Source of the DNA: Nostoc sp. LEGE 12450
Lineage (GTDB): Bacteria > Cyanobacteriota > Cyanobacteriia > Cyanobacteriales > Nostocaceae
Direction of reading: 5' to 3'
Length of the DNA stretch: 64,000 nucleotides
Assembly (NCBI RefSeq): GCF_015206895.1
Contig: NZ_JADEXU010000013.1
Location: 1 to 64,000 of the forward strand
Below are positions 27,056 through 35,982 of the stretch, piece by piece. The position numbers and the translations under genes were made by a program. The notes below the pieces were generated by a model. That model did no database searches. It was not told where the DNA came from and worked only from the letters and a program-made list of their open reading frames with translations. Each line of letters opens with the position of its first letter. Positions within the stretch are counted from its first letter, which is position 1.

Positions 27056-28415
27056 AGTAAATATTATGACACTTAAAGATAAAGTCCTCAAAGGTCACGA
27101 TCGCCAGCTTTGGCTTGCACCTATACTAGCCAAAGTAGGTTACGATACTGCGATCGGCAAGTTTCTGCGTTTGATTTTCTATTATACAGATGCCTCAATC
27201 ATACTCAAAGCGTGGCGGGACTTCCTCTACATTCGTAAGGACAATATTGGAGACAAGTATTTTGCAGTAGACCAAGCAATTATGCATTCCTCTCACTCCC
27301 AGGTGAGGGAACTAATGCAAACCCAACCACAACTGCGAGGAAATGATTTAGGCATCATCAGAATATTAGCTCCTAGCTACCTGCTCGATAATCCTCTGAG
27401 CTTGGGAACGAACGGTAACGAACACACAGGACTACGTACTGTAATCTTACAAGCCTTACCAGAACCGTCTCAAAAGATAGACTTCTTAGGGAATCTAGTT
27501 GAGCAAAGCTTGTTAGAAGCTGCTAAACAAGGCAAATTACACATCGGCAACGATTTGCCAAAGATGATACTGTCGATTTTGCATCAATTGGTTTTTCAGA
27601 TATCTTTATCTGAGGAAGAAATTACAGCATCCGATAGTTATATTAAAGGTTTAGCTCTTGCATCCTTGCCTAATTTTATTAACAAGTATCTGCTGGCAAT
27701 ATTAACAGCACCAAAAATTCGGCATCGTCAATATTTAACCAAGCGATATAAACAATCAGCTAAATGGGCATCTTACTTTGAAACAGGCGCTCGCTATCAA
27801 TTGAATGAACACCAAATCGCTAATACCCTTTTCGATATGATTCATATCGCTGGTACTGCCGGCACGAGTGCGCTTTTAGGATCAGTTATTGGTGTTCTCT
27901 GCTTGGATGATGCTCTCAGAAATGATGTAGTGTCAGAAGTGAATGCAGTCTGGAATGGTAAGGAAACTTTAGACCCAGACGCTCTAGAACAGTTAACACT
28001 TCTCAATCAAGTGATTCTAGAAACGGCTCGTCTCTATCCACCTGTGCGGTTTGTTAGCCAACTCACCACTGAAGGGGGTGAAGTTGAGATTGGAGAACAA
28101 AAATGTCCATTCCAAAAAGGTACTCGTTTGCTTGGCTCTATTCTTACAGCTAATCTGGATGCCAACAGATACCAAAATCCAGATGATTTTGACCTAACAC
28201 GGAATTTTTCAGATATTTTATCTTGGAACGGTGAAGGGCATGAGCGAGCCTGTCCTGGTAAATCCTTATCAATTGGCTTTATCAAGATTTTCTGTTTACA
28301 TCTGTTCCAGAACTATCAATGGGACTCAATTACAGAAGTCAAGTGGAATTTCGAAAAAGTGACTGCCGTTACTCCTAATAATTTAGTGCTACAAGGTTTT
28401 ACTCAACGACTATGA
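27051..28415 (+). CDS. cytochrome P450, probably hydroperoxide-metabolising (CYP74-like chemistry)
   Basis: A 454-residue heme-thiolate protein. The ExxR motif is E324-R327 (VILETARLYPPVRF) and the heme Cys is Cys401 in SWNGEGHERACPGKSLSIGF. In the I-helix, where monooxygenases carry (A/G)Gx(D/E)T(T/S), this protein has AGTAGTS (267-273): the acid and the alcohol residue are Ala and Gly. Loss of that pair is a mark of P450s that rearrange hydroperoxides without O2 (allene oxide synthase, hydroperoxide lyase types). The lipoxygenase gene immediately upstream would supply the hydroperoxide. The specific product is unknown. A second in-frame ATG (27066) could be the true start. Confidence 0.9.
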   Translation: MTVNIMTLKDKVLKGHDRQLWLAPILAKVGYDTAIGKFLRLIFYYTDASIILKAWRDFLYIRKDNIGDKYFAVDQAIMHSSHSQVRELMQTQPQLRGNDLGIIRILAPSYLLDNPLSLGTNGNEHTGLRTVILQALPEPSQKIDFLGNLVEQSLLEAAKQGKLHIGNDLPKMILSILHQLVFQISLSEEEITASDSYIKGLALASLPNFINKYLLAILTAPKIRHRQYLTKRYKQSAKWASYFETGARYQLNEHQIANTLFDMIHIAGTAGTSALLGSVIGVLCLDDALRNDVVSEVNAVWNGKETLDPDALEQLTLLNQVILETARLYPPVRFVSQLTTEGGEVEIGEQKCPFQKGTRLLGSILTANLDANRYQNPDDFDLTRNFSDILSWNGEGHERACPGKSLSIGFIKIFCLHLFQNYQWDSITEVKWNFEKVTAVTPNNLVLQGFTQRL

Positions 28416-28504
28416 GTAATGAAGCTAGGAGTTAGAAGCTTTGAATTAAAGGATGTTTATAAAATGTTTTTGTGGTGTATATTAATTACGAATTAAAAAT
28501 TAGT

Positions 28505-29065
28505 ATGGCCGAATTAATTGAAGAAAAGCAACTTGATAATATTGCAACCTGGATGATTCCAATTAAAGAAACAAACTTACCATCTATCCTTAAGGGTGTA
28601 TTTTTTATGGATGGTAATCCTCTGCCAGATACTTGCATTACTATGTACAATTTGGAATGGAATATGCAGAGTAGAACTTTGTTTTTACCGACCTTTGCCC
28701 CATTACAGTGGACTTTTCATAACTCGATTGCGGGTTGGATATTACTACGTTTAACTCAATGGTTTAAAGTAACTTACGAAATTCAGTTTGAAGATGAAAC
28801 GTTGCAACAAGCTCAAATCACCCCTATTTTGCTGGGAATACCAATTTCAAAATTGATTGTAAGTTCTACAATGTCCCAAGACAAAAATTCTCTTAATGGA
28901 GATATTTGGCACAGAAATAACGTTTGGTTCGGCGGACTTTCTAGGGCTGGTGAGTATACTCTCCGTAAGGTTGTTGATAAAGATGGTCGTTATACCCCTG
29001 CTTTTAACGATATGCTTACCAGGGTGAAAAATGAGTGTTTAGTGATTGCACCCTACTCAAATTGA
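28505..29065 (+). CDS. unknown protein following the lipoxygenase-P450 pair
   Basis: A 186-residue protein that is not recognised. It begins MAELIEEKQLDNIATWMIPI and has a hydrophobic patch around WTFHNSIAGWILLRLTQWFK but no clear membrane helix or signal peptide; many Trp/aromatic residues suggest a lipid-facing or small-molecule-binding fold. ATG at 28505 is chosen; a frame extension to 28472 lacks a ribosome site. It lies 89 nt downstream of the P450 gene on the same strand, so it probably belongs to the oxylipin cluster and might be a third pathway enzyme or binding protein (inference). Confidence 0.65.
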   Translation: MAELIEEKQLDNIATWMIPIKETNLPSILKGVFFMDGNPLPDTCITMYNLEWNMQSRTLFLPTFAPLQWTFHNSIAGWILLRLTQWFKVTYEIQFEDETLQQAQITPILLGIPISKLIVSSTMSQDKNSLNGDIWHRNNVWFGGLSRAGEYTLRKVVDKDGRYTPAFNDMLTRVKNECLVIAPYSN

Positions 29066-29367
29066 TATGGCTTGTCCTTTTGAGTAGGACGTTTACCCGT
29101 TTCCCGTCAATGCTCTCTTAGAAAAGCAGTCAACACAAAAAATGACTACTCATATAATAAAAAGTATAAGCTTCTAATTCGTTATTTTGATTCAGCAATC
29201 CCAAATTAGTTAAAGGCTTACTCCAAGAGATTAAACAAGAAGACAGGATTTGCTTATAGATAATCATATAAATATTTCGTGAATTCATTATCTAAACAGG
29301 CCGATCCAACACCAACAAAAAGCGATTACGATATACTGAGCCTAAATTGTAAAAGGAAATATAACTG
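29066..29367. other. intergenic gap, nothing recognised
   Basis: An AT-rich 302-nt stretch. No ORF, repeat or hairpin with a T-run was recognised. An AAAAGGAAAT ribosome site for the next gene lies at its end. Confidence 0.5.
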
Positions 29368-31044
29368 ATGAACTCTTGTGATAATCAGAATCTGCCAGAC
29401 AATCAACCATATAAAATTTACGAATTTAAAAAAACTAATCAGGAAAAAATCCCTGGTTATTTAGTAGTTAGTACTGCCAAACTGAACGTTGAGACAGAAG
29501 AACAGAATTCTAATAGATATTTATCATCAGTTGCTAATAAAAAGCTTTTTAATATCAATGATGGACAAGTTGAACCTTCAACCCAAGAGATGATTGAGAA
29601 AATTGCTAAAACTTTGGAATCAAGCCCCGAACCAGAAATTATTATAAATATTCATGGATATAGTTCTACACCATCGGATACAGAGACAGGCTGCAAAAAG
29701 ATTTATGAATACATTAATACGGCTATTCAGCAACCAAATAAGTATATTTTTATCGGATATAGATGGCCATCGGAAAATCCCATAAAAACGGATGAGTCTG
29801 GTTCTTTTGGGCAAAAGCTAATCAACGCACTTTCTTCTCTACCAACTTTACTAGCTATCAATTTAGCTCTGGGACTAACAATTAGTATATGGTCTACTAT
29901 AGCTTTATTGTTCTTAAATATTTTGAGTAATAGCGCTGTCCACTTTTTTACAGCGATGTTAATTTTATCTGGCATTGTATCTGCAATTATTTTTACATTA
30001 ATTATTCTTAGGTTATCTACTTATTTTCGTGATACTTATAGAGCTACTAATTACGGGGTTACAGATTTAGTTGAATTGATTAGACAGCTTGATTATACGG
30101 TAAAGCTACCTCGAAATAAACGGATTAAATTATCTTTTATTAGTCATAGTATGGGATGTTTTGTAGTTACAGATGTAATTCGTATTCTCTCTGATGTTTT
30201 TGATGTAAAATCTATTAATAAAAAACCGGATTCGGATATTGGCAATGTATTTCGATTAGGCAGACTTGTGCTAGTTGCACCTGATATACCTGTAGAAAGT
30301 ATCTTGCCAGGACGTGCTAATTTCCTTCGTTCTTCTTTACGTCGCTGCGAAGAAGCTTATATATTTTGTAATGAGGGAGACTTAGCGTTACGATTTACCT
30401 CTACTGCCGCAAATTATTTTAGTTTCCCAGCGCGAACTCGTATTAGTGGATACAGGCTTGGTAATATAACAGTTAAGCATTTCAACAATAAAAATGATTT
30501 AGTGGGTAACACACCCAGATATGGAGTTGTTAATTTGCACAAGCAAGACTATGGCAAAGGTTATAGACTTGACAACCCTTATAAGTATTTAGAAATTCGT
30601 TCTTCTAGTAACGAACATAGAAAACTTGAAGAGATAACTGCAATGTCAGAAGAGTCGATACAACCCGCAGATTTATTTACATATTTTGACTGTACAGATT
30701 ATAAAGATGACCGGATGAATCAGATCGGAATTGTTAGTTCTGCCATCCAAAAGCCAGCGATAAATTTTGGTAATTATATTCTCCTAACCTTGGCATTTAT
30801 TCGGAAGTCTATTAACAATAGAGATCCTCAAGGGATTGATACCCACACAGGCTATTTTGGAGGTGGTTTTAGTCAAAAAGCTATTTACGAATTAGCTTTT
30901 TTAGGATTTCAAGGATTTTTACGATCTTTGTCAATTGAAGGAGACGAATCTGAGCAAATTAGCGTTTTTTCTCAAAGATGCCAAGAAAAGCAAATTCAAG
31001 TGATTCTTGCGCCGCAAATTTATCAACAAAAAACTCAACGTTAG
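29368..31044 (+). CDS. membrane-bound alpha/beta hydrolase (DUF900-like)
   Basis: A 558-residue protein. Residues about 85-140 hold the hydrolase start (IIINIHGYSSTPSDTETG, FIGYRWPSENP). Residues about 155-220 contain two or three membrane helices (LLAINLALGLTISIWSTIAL, MLILSGIVSAIIFTLIILRL) inserted before the nucleophile elbow SFISHSMGCFVVTD (S-H-S-M-G). LVLVAPDIPVES and a YIFCNEGDLALRF strand continue the fold. The C-terminal 200 residues are not recognised, except possibly a catalytic His in HTGYFGGGFSQ. DUF900 proteins are serine hydrolases of unknown substrate. The membrane insertion is unusual. Confidence 0.75.
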   Translation: MNSCDNQNLPDNQPYKIYEFKKTNQEKIPGYLVVSTAKLNVETEEQNSNRYLSSVANKKLFNINDGQVEPSTQEMIEKIAKTLESSPEPEIIINIHGYSSTPSDTETGCKKIYEYINTAIQQPNKYIFIGYRWPSENPIKTDESGSFGQKLINALSSLPTLLAINLALGLTISIWSTIALLFLNILSNSAVHFFTAMLILSGIVSAIIFTLIILRLSTYFRDTYRATNYGVTDLVELIRQLDYTVKLPRNKRIKLSFISHSMGCFVVTDVIRILSDVFDVKSINKKPDSDIGNVFRLGRLVLVAPDIPVESILPGRANFLRSSLRRCEEAYIFCNEGDLALRFTSTAANYFSFPARTRISGYRLGNITVKHFNNKNDLVGNTPRYGVVNLHKQDYGKGYRLDNPYKYLEIRSSSNEHRKLEEITAMSEESIQPADLFTYFDCTDYKDDRMNQIGIVSSAIQKPAINFGNYILLTLAFIRKSINNRDPQGIDTHTGYFGGGFSQKAIYELAFLGFQGFLRSLSIEGDESEQISVFSQRCQEKQIQVILAPQIYQQKTQR

Positions 31045-31129
31045 ACAAGAGATTCCGAAATCATTGGTGATACGGGTTGGCAAACGCGACATCCTCAGTA
31101 TTCAACCGATAGTATTTAACCCAGACTTA

Positions 31130-31335
31130 TTATCATTGGCAACAAGAAAAAGGCAGAAAGAAGACCAAGTACATTCCCAAGCAAATACTTGGGGTTATTC
31201 AAGAAGCAGAGTTCAAGAAGCGCCCACTTTCTGCGCCACACCCACGCGACGAAACGGAGCTTCTGATTTTGACTTGCAAGCAGATTTGGGCCATGCAACA
31301 CCTGCAACAACTGCAAAGTACACTCACCATGTCGG
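31130..31335 (+). pseudogene. decayed tyrosine recombinase (integrase) fragment
   Basis: One frame reads FDLQADLGHATPATTAKYTH (near 31275-31332), the classic C-terminal LGHxxxxTTxxYxH segment of phage-type integrases. About 50 nt before, in another frame, LRHTHAT carries the preceding RHTHAT motif. At least one frameshift separates them, and the part beyond the His is lost. Upstream, a third frame (YHWQQEKGRKKTKYIPKQ) looks like another coding fragment. The element is dead. Confidence 0.65.
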
Positions 31336-31740
31336 GTGTGTTGGGACTTCTCACGCACTGCACTCCGCTCAATCGCCTCCAGACCACAGGAGGTTTATCG
31401 CCGACAACGCACTCAAGGATACTTGAGCCTACGGAACACGATACCTGCGCCTGACGGAGCGATCGCATCCTTGAGTGCCTTGGGGCATTTTTAGTTCAAG
31501 CGTACTATGAAAATCCCACTCAAGTTTTGGGTGGGTGCGCTTATATTTGATGTACGTCAATCGCCTTCTAGGTTTGGAGTTTCGCACTGCGAACTAGTCT
31601 AAACTCCAGTAGCCAGGGATGGAACCTCCAAGAAAATGGCTTGTGCTTCTCACTGCGTTATTCGCCATTTTGAGGCGATCGTTTCAAAACTATACCGTTT
31701 TGGGCAACCTAAAATGCAAGGTATAAATAAAGGCTTGGCA

Positions 31741-34263
31741 ATGACAACGAACTCTATTTGGTTGGGTCTGTGCGCTGGAATACTGCCGTTGATGGTAATG
31801 CCTGTGAGTGCCCAGGTAACTCCTGATAGCAGTTTAAATACTACTGTCTCTCAAAGTGGCGATAACTTTACCATCACCAACGGTAATCGAGTTGGCAACA
31901 ACCTCTTCCACAGCTTCAGCCAATTTTCAGTTCCCAGCAACGGCTCGGCTTTTTTCAACAATGCCGCAGATGTGCAAAATATCTTCAGTCGCATCACTGG
32001 AGGCAGTGTTTCCAACATTGATGGTTTAATTAAAGCCAATGGTAGCGCTAATCTGTTTTTGCTCAATCCCAGTGGGATTATTTTCGGTGCGAATACCCAA
32101 CTTAATATTGGCGGCTCCTTTTTTGGGACAACTGCTGAGAGCATTAAATTTAGCGATGGTGCTGAATTTAGCGCAATTAGTCCCCAAAAGGCTCCATTGT
32201 TGAGCATCAATGTTCCCATTGGTTTGCAGATGGGTAGCAATCCAGGTGCGATTGCTGTTCAAGGGTCAGGACACAATGCTCAATTAGGCGACTCACTTCA
32301 GGTTTCTGGATTAAACCTCGGTACGAGAGGATTACAGTTGCAACCTGGAAAGATGCTGGCATTGCTGGGTGGGAATGTTGCCTTAGATGGAGGATTGCTC
32401 TCCGCACCCGGAGGGCCAATAGAACTGGGTAGCATCACTAACGGCAACGTTGCTCTCAATTCCATCCCTGAAGGATTTGCGCTGAGTTATTCTAATGCTT
32501 CGAGTTTTGGCGATATTCAGATAACCCAACGAGCTTTAGCATCTACACGTGACCTCAGTGGGCAAAGGGGAGGAGCTATTCAAATTCAGGGTAAACACGT
32601 GAGTATCCGAGATGGTTCACTGATATTAGTGCAAAATCGCAGCAACCAAACTGCTGGTGATATTGCAATCAATGCCACAGAGTCCCTCCAGATTATCGGC
32701 AAGTCTCCTGATTTTAAAAGTTCCAGCAGTTTAATTAATGAAACTATATCCCCAGGTGCAGCAGGGAATATTATCGTTACCACCCCACAGTTGAATATTG
32801 ACGGGGGTGGGTATATCTTAAACCGTACCTTTAGCACAGCACCAGGTGGCAATATTGCAATAAATACTAATGAAATGCGGGTGAATGGTTTTGCATTTGG
32901 CGATCCTTCTCCTTTTCGAGCAGTCAGCCAGATATTAGCCGCTTCCTATGGGGCTGGAAAAGGTGGAGATGTCAATATTTCAACTCAAAACCTGTCTATT
33001 TTAGCTGGCGGCAATATAGCAGCAAGACCCTACAGTTTCGGTAATGGCGGCGATCTCATCGTTAAGGCAGATACAATTCAGGTGACAAATGAGGGAGCGC
33101 CAAAGGGTTTGTATTTTAGTCTGTTGTCTACTGCCACATTTGGGTTTGGTAATGCAGGGGATTTGAAAATCGATACCCGCAAGCTGTCGGTTCAAGCTGG
33201 CGGCAGAGTGTCAGCTTCTAGCATAGTTATAGGAAATGCGGGTTCACTGACTATCAATGCGTCTGAATCGATTGATGTGAATGGTGTCAAAGATGCACAA
33301 AATCCCAGCTATATTGGTACGGCAGTTCGTCCTGTTTTTGGATTTTCCAGCGCTACTTCAGGTAACACCACGATTAACACCCCACTTCTTAATATCAGTA
33401 ATGGTGCAACAGTTTTTGTCCAAAACCTTGGCTCCGGTAAAGCTGGTACTTTAAACATTCAGGCGAATACCCTACGACTCGACAATGGGGCCAGCATTTC
33501 AGCATCCACAAGAGCAGGCGGTGGTGGTAACACTAATTTACAACTGCGGGATCTACTACTGATGCGTCATGGTAGCTTTATCAGTGCAGAAGCAGGGGGC
33601 AGTGGTAATGGTGGCAATATCACGCTTAATGCTCCGAACATCGTGGGTTTAGAAAACAGTGACATTATTGCCAATGCAGTCCAAGGAAAAGGTGGCAATA
33701 TTCAAATCACTACCCAAGGAATTATTGGGCTGAAATATCGTCCTCAACTGACTCCCGAAAACGATATCACTGCCAGTTCCCAGTTTGGAGTCAACGGTAC
33801 GGTTCAAGTTAATAATATTGGTGTCGATCCCAATTCGGGCTTAGTGGAACTACCAGCGAATGTCACTGATTCATCCCAGCAAATAGCTAGTGGTTGTTCT
33901 GCAAATCAAGGCAGTCGATTTGTAGCAACGGGAAGAGGTGGTGTACCGCAAAATCCTAATCAAGAAGTGACGAGCGATCGCACTTGGTCTGATATCCGCG
34001 ATATCTCTGCATACCGTAAAAATAGCGAAATCACGACACAACTTCCAACTACCCCAGAAACTCTCCTCCAAGCCACAGGTTGGGGACGCAATGCTCAAGG
34101 CAAAATCGAGTTAGTTGCAAATCAACCTTCTACAAGAATACAACCATCTTTAACCTGTGCCGTACTTCCTAAGAAAAATTTAGGTCAGATCCCCAATTTT
34201 TTCAAAAATTCTGCGATCACACAGCTATCAATTGTTGCCGATCTATATACATCGAAATTATAG
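31741..34263 (+). CDS. two-partner secretion (TpsA) adhesin, filamentous hemagglutinin-like
   Basis: About 840 residues from the chosen start. A signal peptide (MTTNSIWLGLCAGILPLMVM, cut after PVSA) leads to the TPS domain (QVTPDSSLNTTVSQSGDNFT, NGSAFFNNAADVQNIFSRI, LFLLNPSGIIFGANTQLNIG), which is recognised by an outer-membrane TpsB transporter. The rest is a beta-helix of repeated strand units rich in Gly/Asn (NAGDLKIDTRKLSVQAGG, GNGGNITLNAPNIVGLENSD) and a conserved cyanobacterial C-terminus (SDRTWSDIRDISAYR, LLQATGWGRNAQGKIELVA). ATG 31714 and a codon at 31636 are in the same frame; 31741 has the better ribosome site and signal peptide. No tpsB gene is in the window. Confidence 0.9.
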   Translation: MTTNSIWLGLCAGILPLMVMPVSAQVTPDSSLNTTVSQSGDNFTITNGNRVGNNLFHSFSQFSVPSNGSAFFNNAADVQNIFSRITGGSVSNIDGLIKANGSANLFLLNPSGIIFGANTQLNIGGSFFGTTAESIKFSDGAEFSAISPQKAPLLSINVPIGLQMGSNPGAIAVQGSGHNAQLGDSLQVSGLNLGTRGLQLQPGKMLALLGGNVALDGGLLSAPGGPIELGSITNGNVALNSIPEGFALSYSNASSFGDIQITQRALASTRDLSGQRGGAIQIQGKHVSIRDGSLILVQNRSNQTAGDIAINATESLQIIGKSPDFKSSSSLINETISPGAAGNIIVTTPQLNIDGGGYILNRTFSTAPGGNIAINTNEMRVNGFAFGDPSPFRAVSQILAASYGAGKGGDVNISTQNLSILAGGNIAARPYSFGNGGDLIVKADTIQVTNEGAPKGLYFSLLSTATFGFGNAGDLKIDTRKLSVQAGGRVSASSIVIGNAGSLTINASESIDVNGVKDAQNPSYIGTAVRPVFGFSSATSGNTTINTPLLNISNGATVFVQNLGSGKAGTLNIQANTLRLDNGASISASTRAGGGGNTNLQLRDLLLMRHGSFISAEAGGSGNGGNITLNAPNIVGLENSDIIANAVQGKGGNIQITTQGIIGLKYRPQLTPENDITASSQFGVNGTVQVNNIGVDPNSGLVELPANVTDSSQQIASGCSANQGSRFVATGRGGVPQNPNQEVTSDRTWSDIRDISAYRKNSEITTQLPTTPETLLQATGWGRNAQGKIELVANQPSTRIQPSLTCAVLPKKNLGQIPNFFKNSAITQLSIVADLYTSKL

Positions 34264-34347
34264 AGCTAGGGAGGATAAGTTTACTTATCTTTTAATTCCT
34301 TATACTGTGAAAAATTTTTATTTTGTAACAACTAAATCACATCAATT

Positions 34348-35646
34348 ATGCTCGAACCTATTTTGAAGTCAATACATATTCTTTTGGTAGATGACAATCC
34401 CAATAATCTCAAAGTGCTATCACAAGCAATTCAGGGATGTGGTTGGAAAATACTCATGGCAACCGATGGAGAATCGGCCATTGAACAAGCAGAATACTCT
34501 GATCCCAACCTCATTCTCCTGGATGTAATGATGCCGGATATTGATGGATTTGAAATTTGCCGCCGACTGAAAGCCAATTTTCTAACTAAGAATATTCCGG
34601 TCATTTTTATGACTGCTTTATGCGATGCCACAGATAAAGTAAAAGGACTAGAAATTGGTGCAGTTGATTACATTACGAAACCTTTTCGAAAAGAAGAAGT
34701 CATTGCTCGATTAAAGTTACATTTGAACATCTCCCATCTTACCCGTACTCTCGAACAAAGAGTGGAAGAACGCACCATAGAATTAACTCAATCTCTACAA
34801 AGGTTACAAAATACCCAACTACAACTAATTCAAAGTGAGAAAATGTCCACTCTTGGACAACTTGTTGCAGGTATAGGTCATGAGATTAATAACCCAATTG
34901 GTTTTATTAGTGGAAGTTGCTCTCATATTGAAGAATATATGAATGATCTCCTGCGTTTGGTGAATCTCCAACAGCAAAAGTTACCACACCCAGACCCGGA
35001 AATTGAAGAACTCATTGAAGAAATTGACTTAGAATATCTGGCTAAAGATTTACCAAAAATTATGGAATCAATGCACCAGGGAATCGATCGTCTTAAGGAC
35101 ATTAGCCTCTCTCTAAGAACCTTTGCTCGATCCGATATTTTATCTCTGGTCGAGTTTCAGATTCATGAAGGAATTGATAGTACCTTAATGCTCTTAAAAC
35201 ATCGACTCAAAAACCAAGGAGACCGCCCGACAATCGAGGTTATCAAAAAATATGGGGTGCTACCTCTAATTACTTGCTATCCTGGTCAATTAAATCAAGT
35301 ATTTATGAATTTAATAGCAAATGCTATAGATGCATTGGATGAATCAAATACAGGTCGGAATTTTGAGGAAATTAAAGCTAATCCTAACCGAATTACAATT
35401 ACCACTTCCTTGAAAGAGTTAAATGTTGAGGTGAAAATTGCTGATAATGGAATTGGCATGAGCGAATCAGTCAAACAAAAAATATTTGACCACTTGTTTA
35501 CTACCAAAAGTGTTGGTAAAGGTACAGGATTAGGGCTGGCGATCGCCCGACAAATTATAGTGGAAAAACATGGTGGTTCAATCGATTGCAACTCTTCTAC
35601 AGAGCAAGGTACAGAATTTGTGATCTTAATTCCAGTTCGACAGTAA
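34348..35646 (+). CDS. response-regulator receiver / histidine kinase hybrid
   Basis: A 432-residue cytosolic signalling protein. An N-terminal receiver domain (1-125) has the acidic pair (LLVDDNPNN), phospho-acceptor Asp59 (LLDVMMPDIDG) and Lys in YITKPF. A coiled coil (about 130-165, TLEQRVEERTIELTQSLQRL) joins it to a histidine kinase with H-box GIGHEINNPIG (His near 178), N-box NQVFMNLIANAIDAL, G1 DNGIGM, F-box and G2 GTGLGLAIARQII. No sensor or membrane domain is present, so input comes through the receiver from another kinase. This Nostoc-type architecture typically works in phosphorelays. No partner is adjacent; the upstream neighbour is the TPS adhesin, 84 nt away. Confidence 0.92.
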   Translation: MLEPILKSIHILLVDDNPNNLKVLSQAIQGCGWKILMATDGESAIEQAEYSDPNLILLDVMMPDIDGFEICRRLKANFLTKNIPVIFMTALCDATDKVKGLEIGAVDYITKPFRKEEVIARLKLHLNISHLTRTLEQRVEERTIELTQSLQRLQNTQLQLIQSEKMSTLGQLVAGIGHEINNPIGFISGSCSHIEEYMNDLLRLVNLQQQKLPHPDPEIEELIEEIDLEYLAKDLPKIMESMHQGIDRLKDISLSLRTFARSDILSLVEFQIHEGIDSTLMLLKHRLKNQGDRPTIEVIKKYGVLPLITCYPGQLNQVFMNLIANAIDALDESNTGRNFEEIKANPNRITITTSLKELNVEVKIADNGIGMSESVKQKIFDHLFTTKSVGKGTGLGLAIARQIIVEKHGGSIDCNSSTEQGTEFVILIPVRQ

Positions 35647-35688
35647 GCGGGAAAAACAAGTCATGTATACTGAATAACTGGTGTGGCA

Positions 35689-35901
35689 ATGCCAGAACAA
35701 ATTCAAATTAACCGGCGTAGAAACTGGAATGCTACCAGAGAAGCAACTTACCAAGGAATTGGTCAACGCGACTCGCTCAAAGCCAACGTTACTGAACAAG
35801 GTGAGAAGCTGCTAGGTGGTAAACACATCCAAGGAAAGCTGATGAGTAAGGTAGTCAACCTACTGTTCCAAGAATTGTGTAAAGTGATTCACGTGGCCTG
35901 A
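35689..35901 (+). CDS. small basic protein, unknown
   Basis: A 70-residue frame (MPEQIQINRRRNWNATREAT, then GKHIQGKLMSKVVNLLFQEL). It is basic with an amphipathic C-terminal helix and no known family. Support for it being real: it lies 42 nt after the kinase stop and ends 8 nt before a strong terminator. GTG 35683 is an alternative start. It might instead be a relic of a longer gene. Confidence 0.4.
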   Translation: MPEQIQINRRRNWNATREATYQGIGQRDSLKANVTEQGEKLLGGKHIQGKLMSKVVNLLFQELCKVIHVA

Positions 35902-35908
35902 TATTAAT

Positions 35909-35934
35909 AACCCTTCATCCAAATGAAGGGTTTT
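35909..35934 (+). terminator. rho-independent terminator
   Basis: Perfect 10-nt arms AACCCTTCAT and ATGAAGGGTT, loop CCAA, followed by TT. It closes the transcript of the receiver-kinase and the small gene at 35689. It also shows that the upstream in-frame ATG at 35923 is not the start of the next gene. Confidence 0.75.
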
Positions 35935-35982
35935 AAAGCCCAAACTTTCAGTTACCCTGAAGAAAGTTATGAGGACGCAAAT

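Noticed and set aside
35923-35982. Upstream in-frame ATG of the CIA30 fusion gene
   Set aside because: The codon lies in the stem of a terminator hairpin; ATG 35983 has a good ribosome site.
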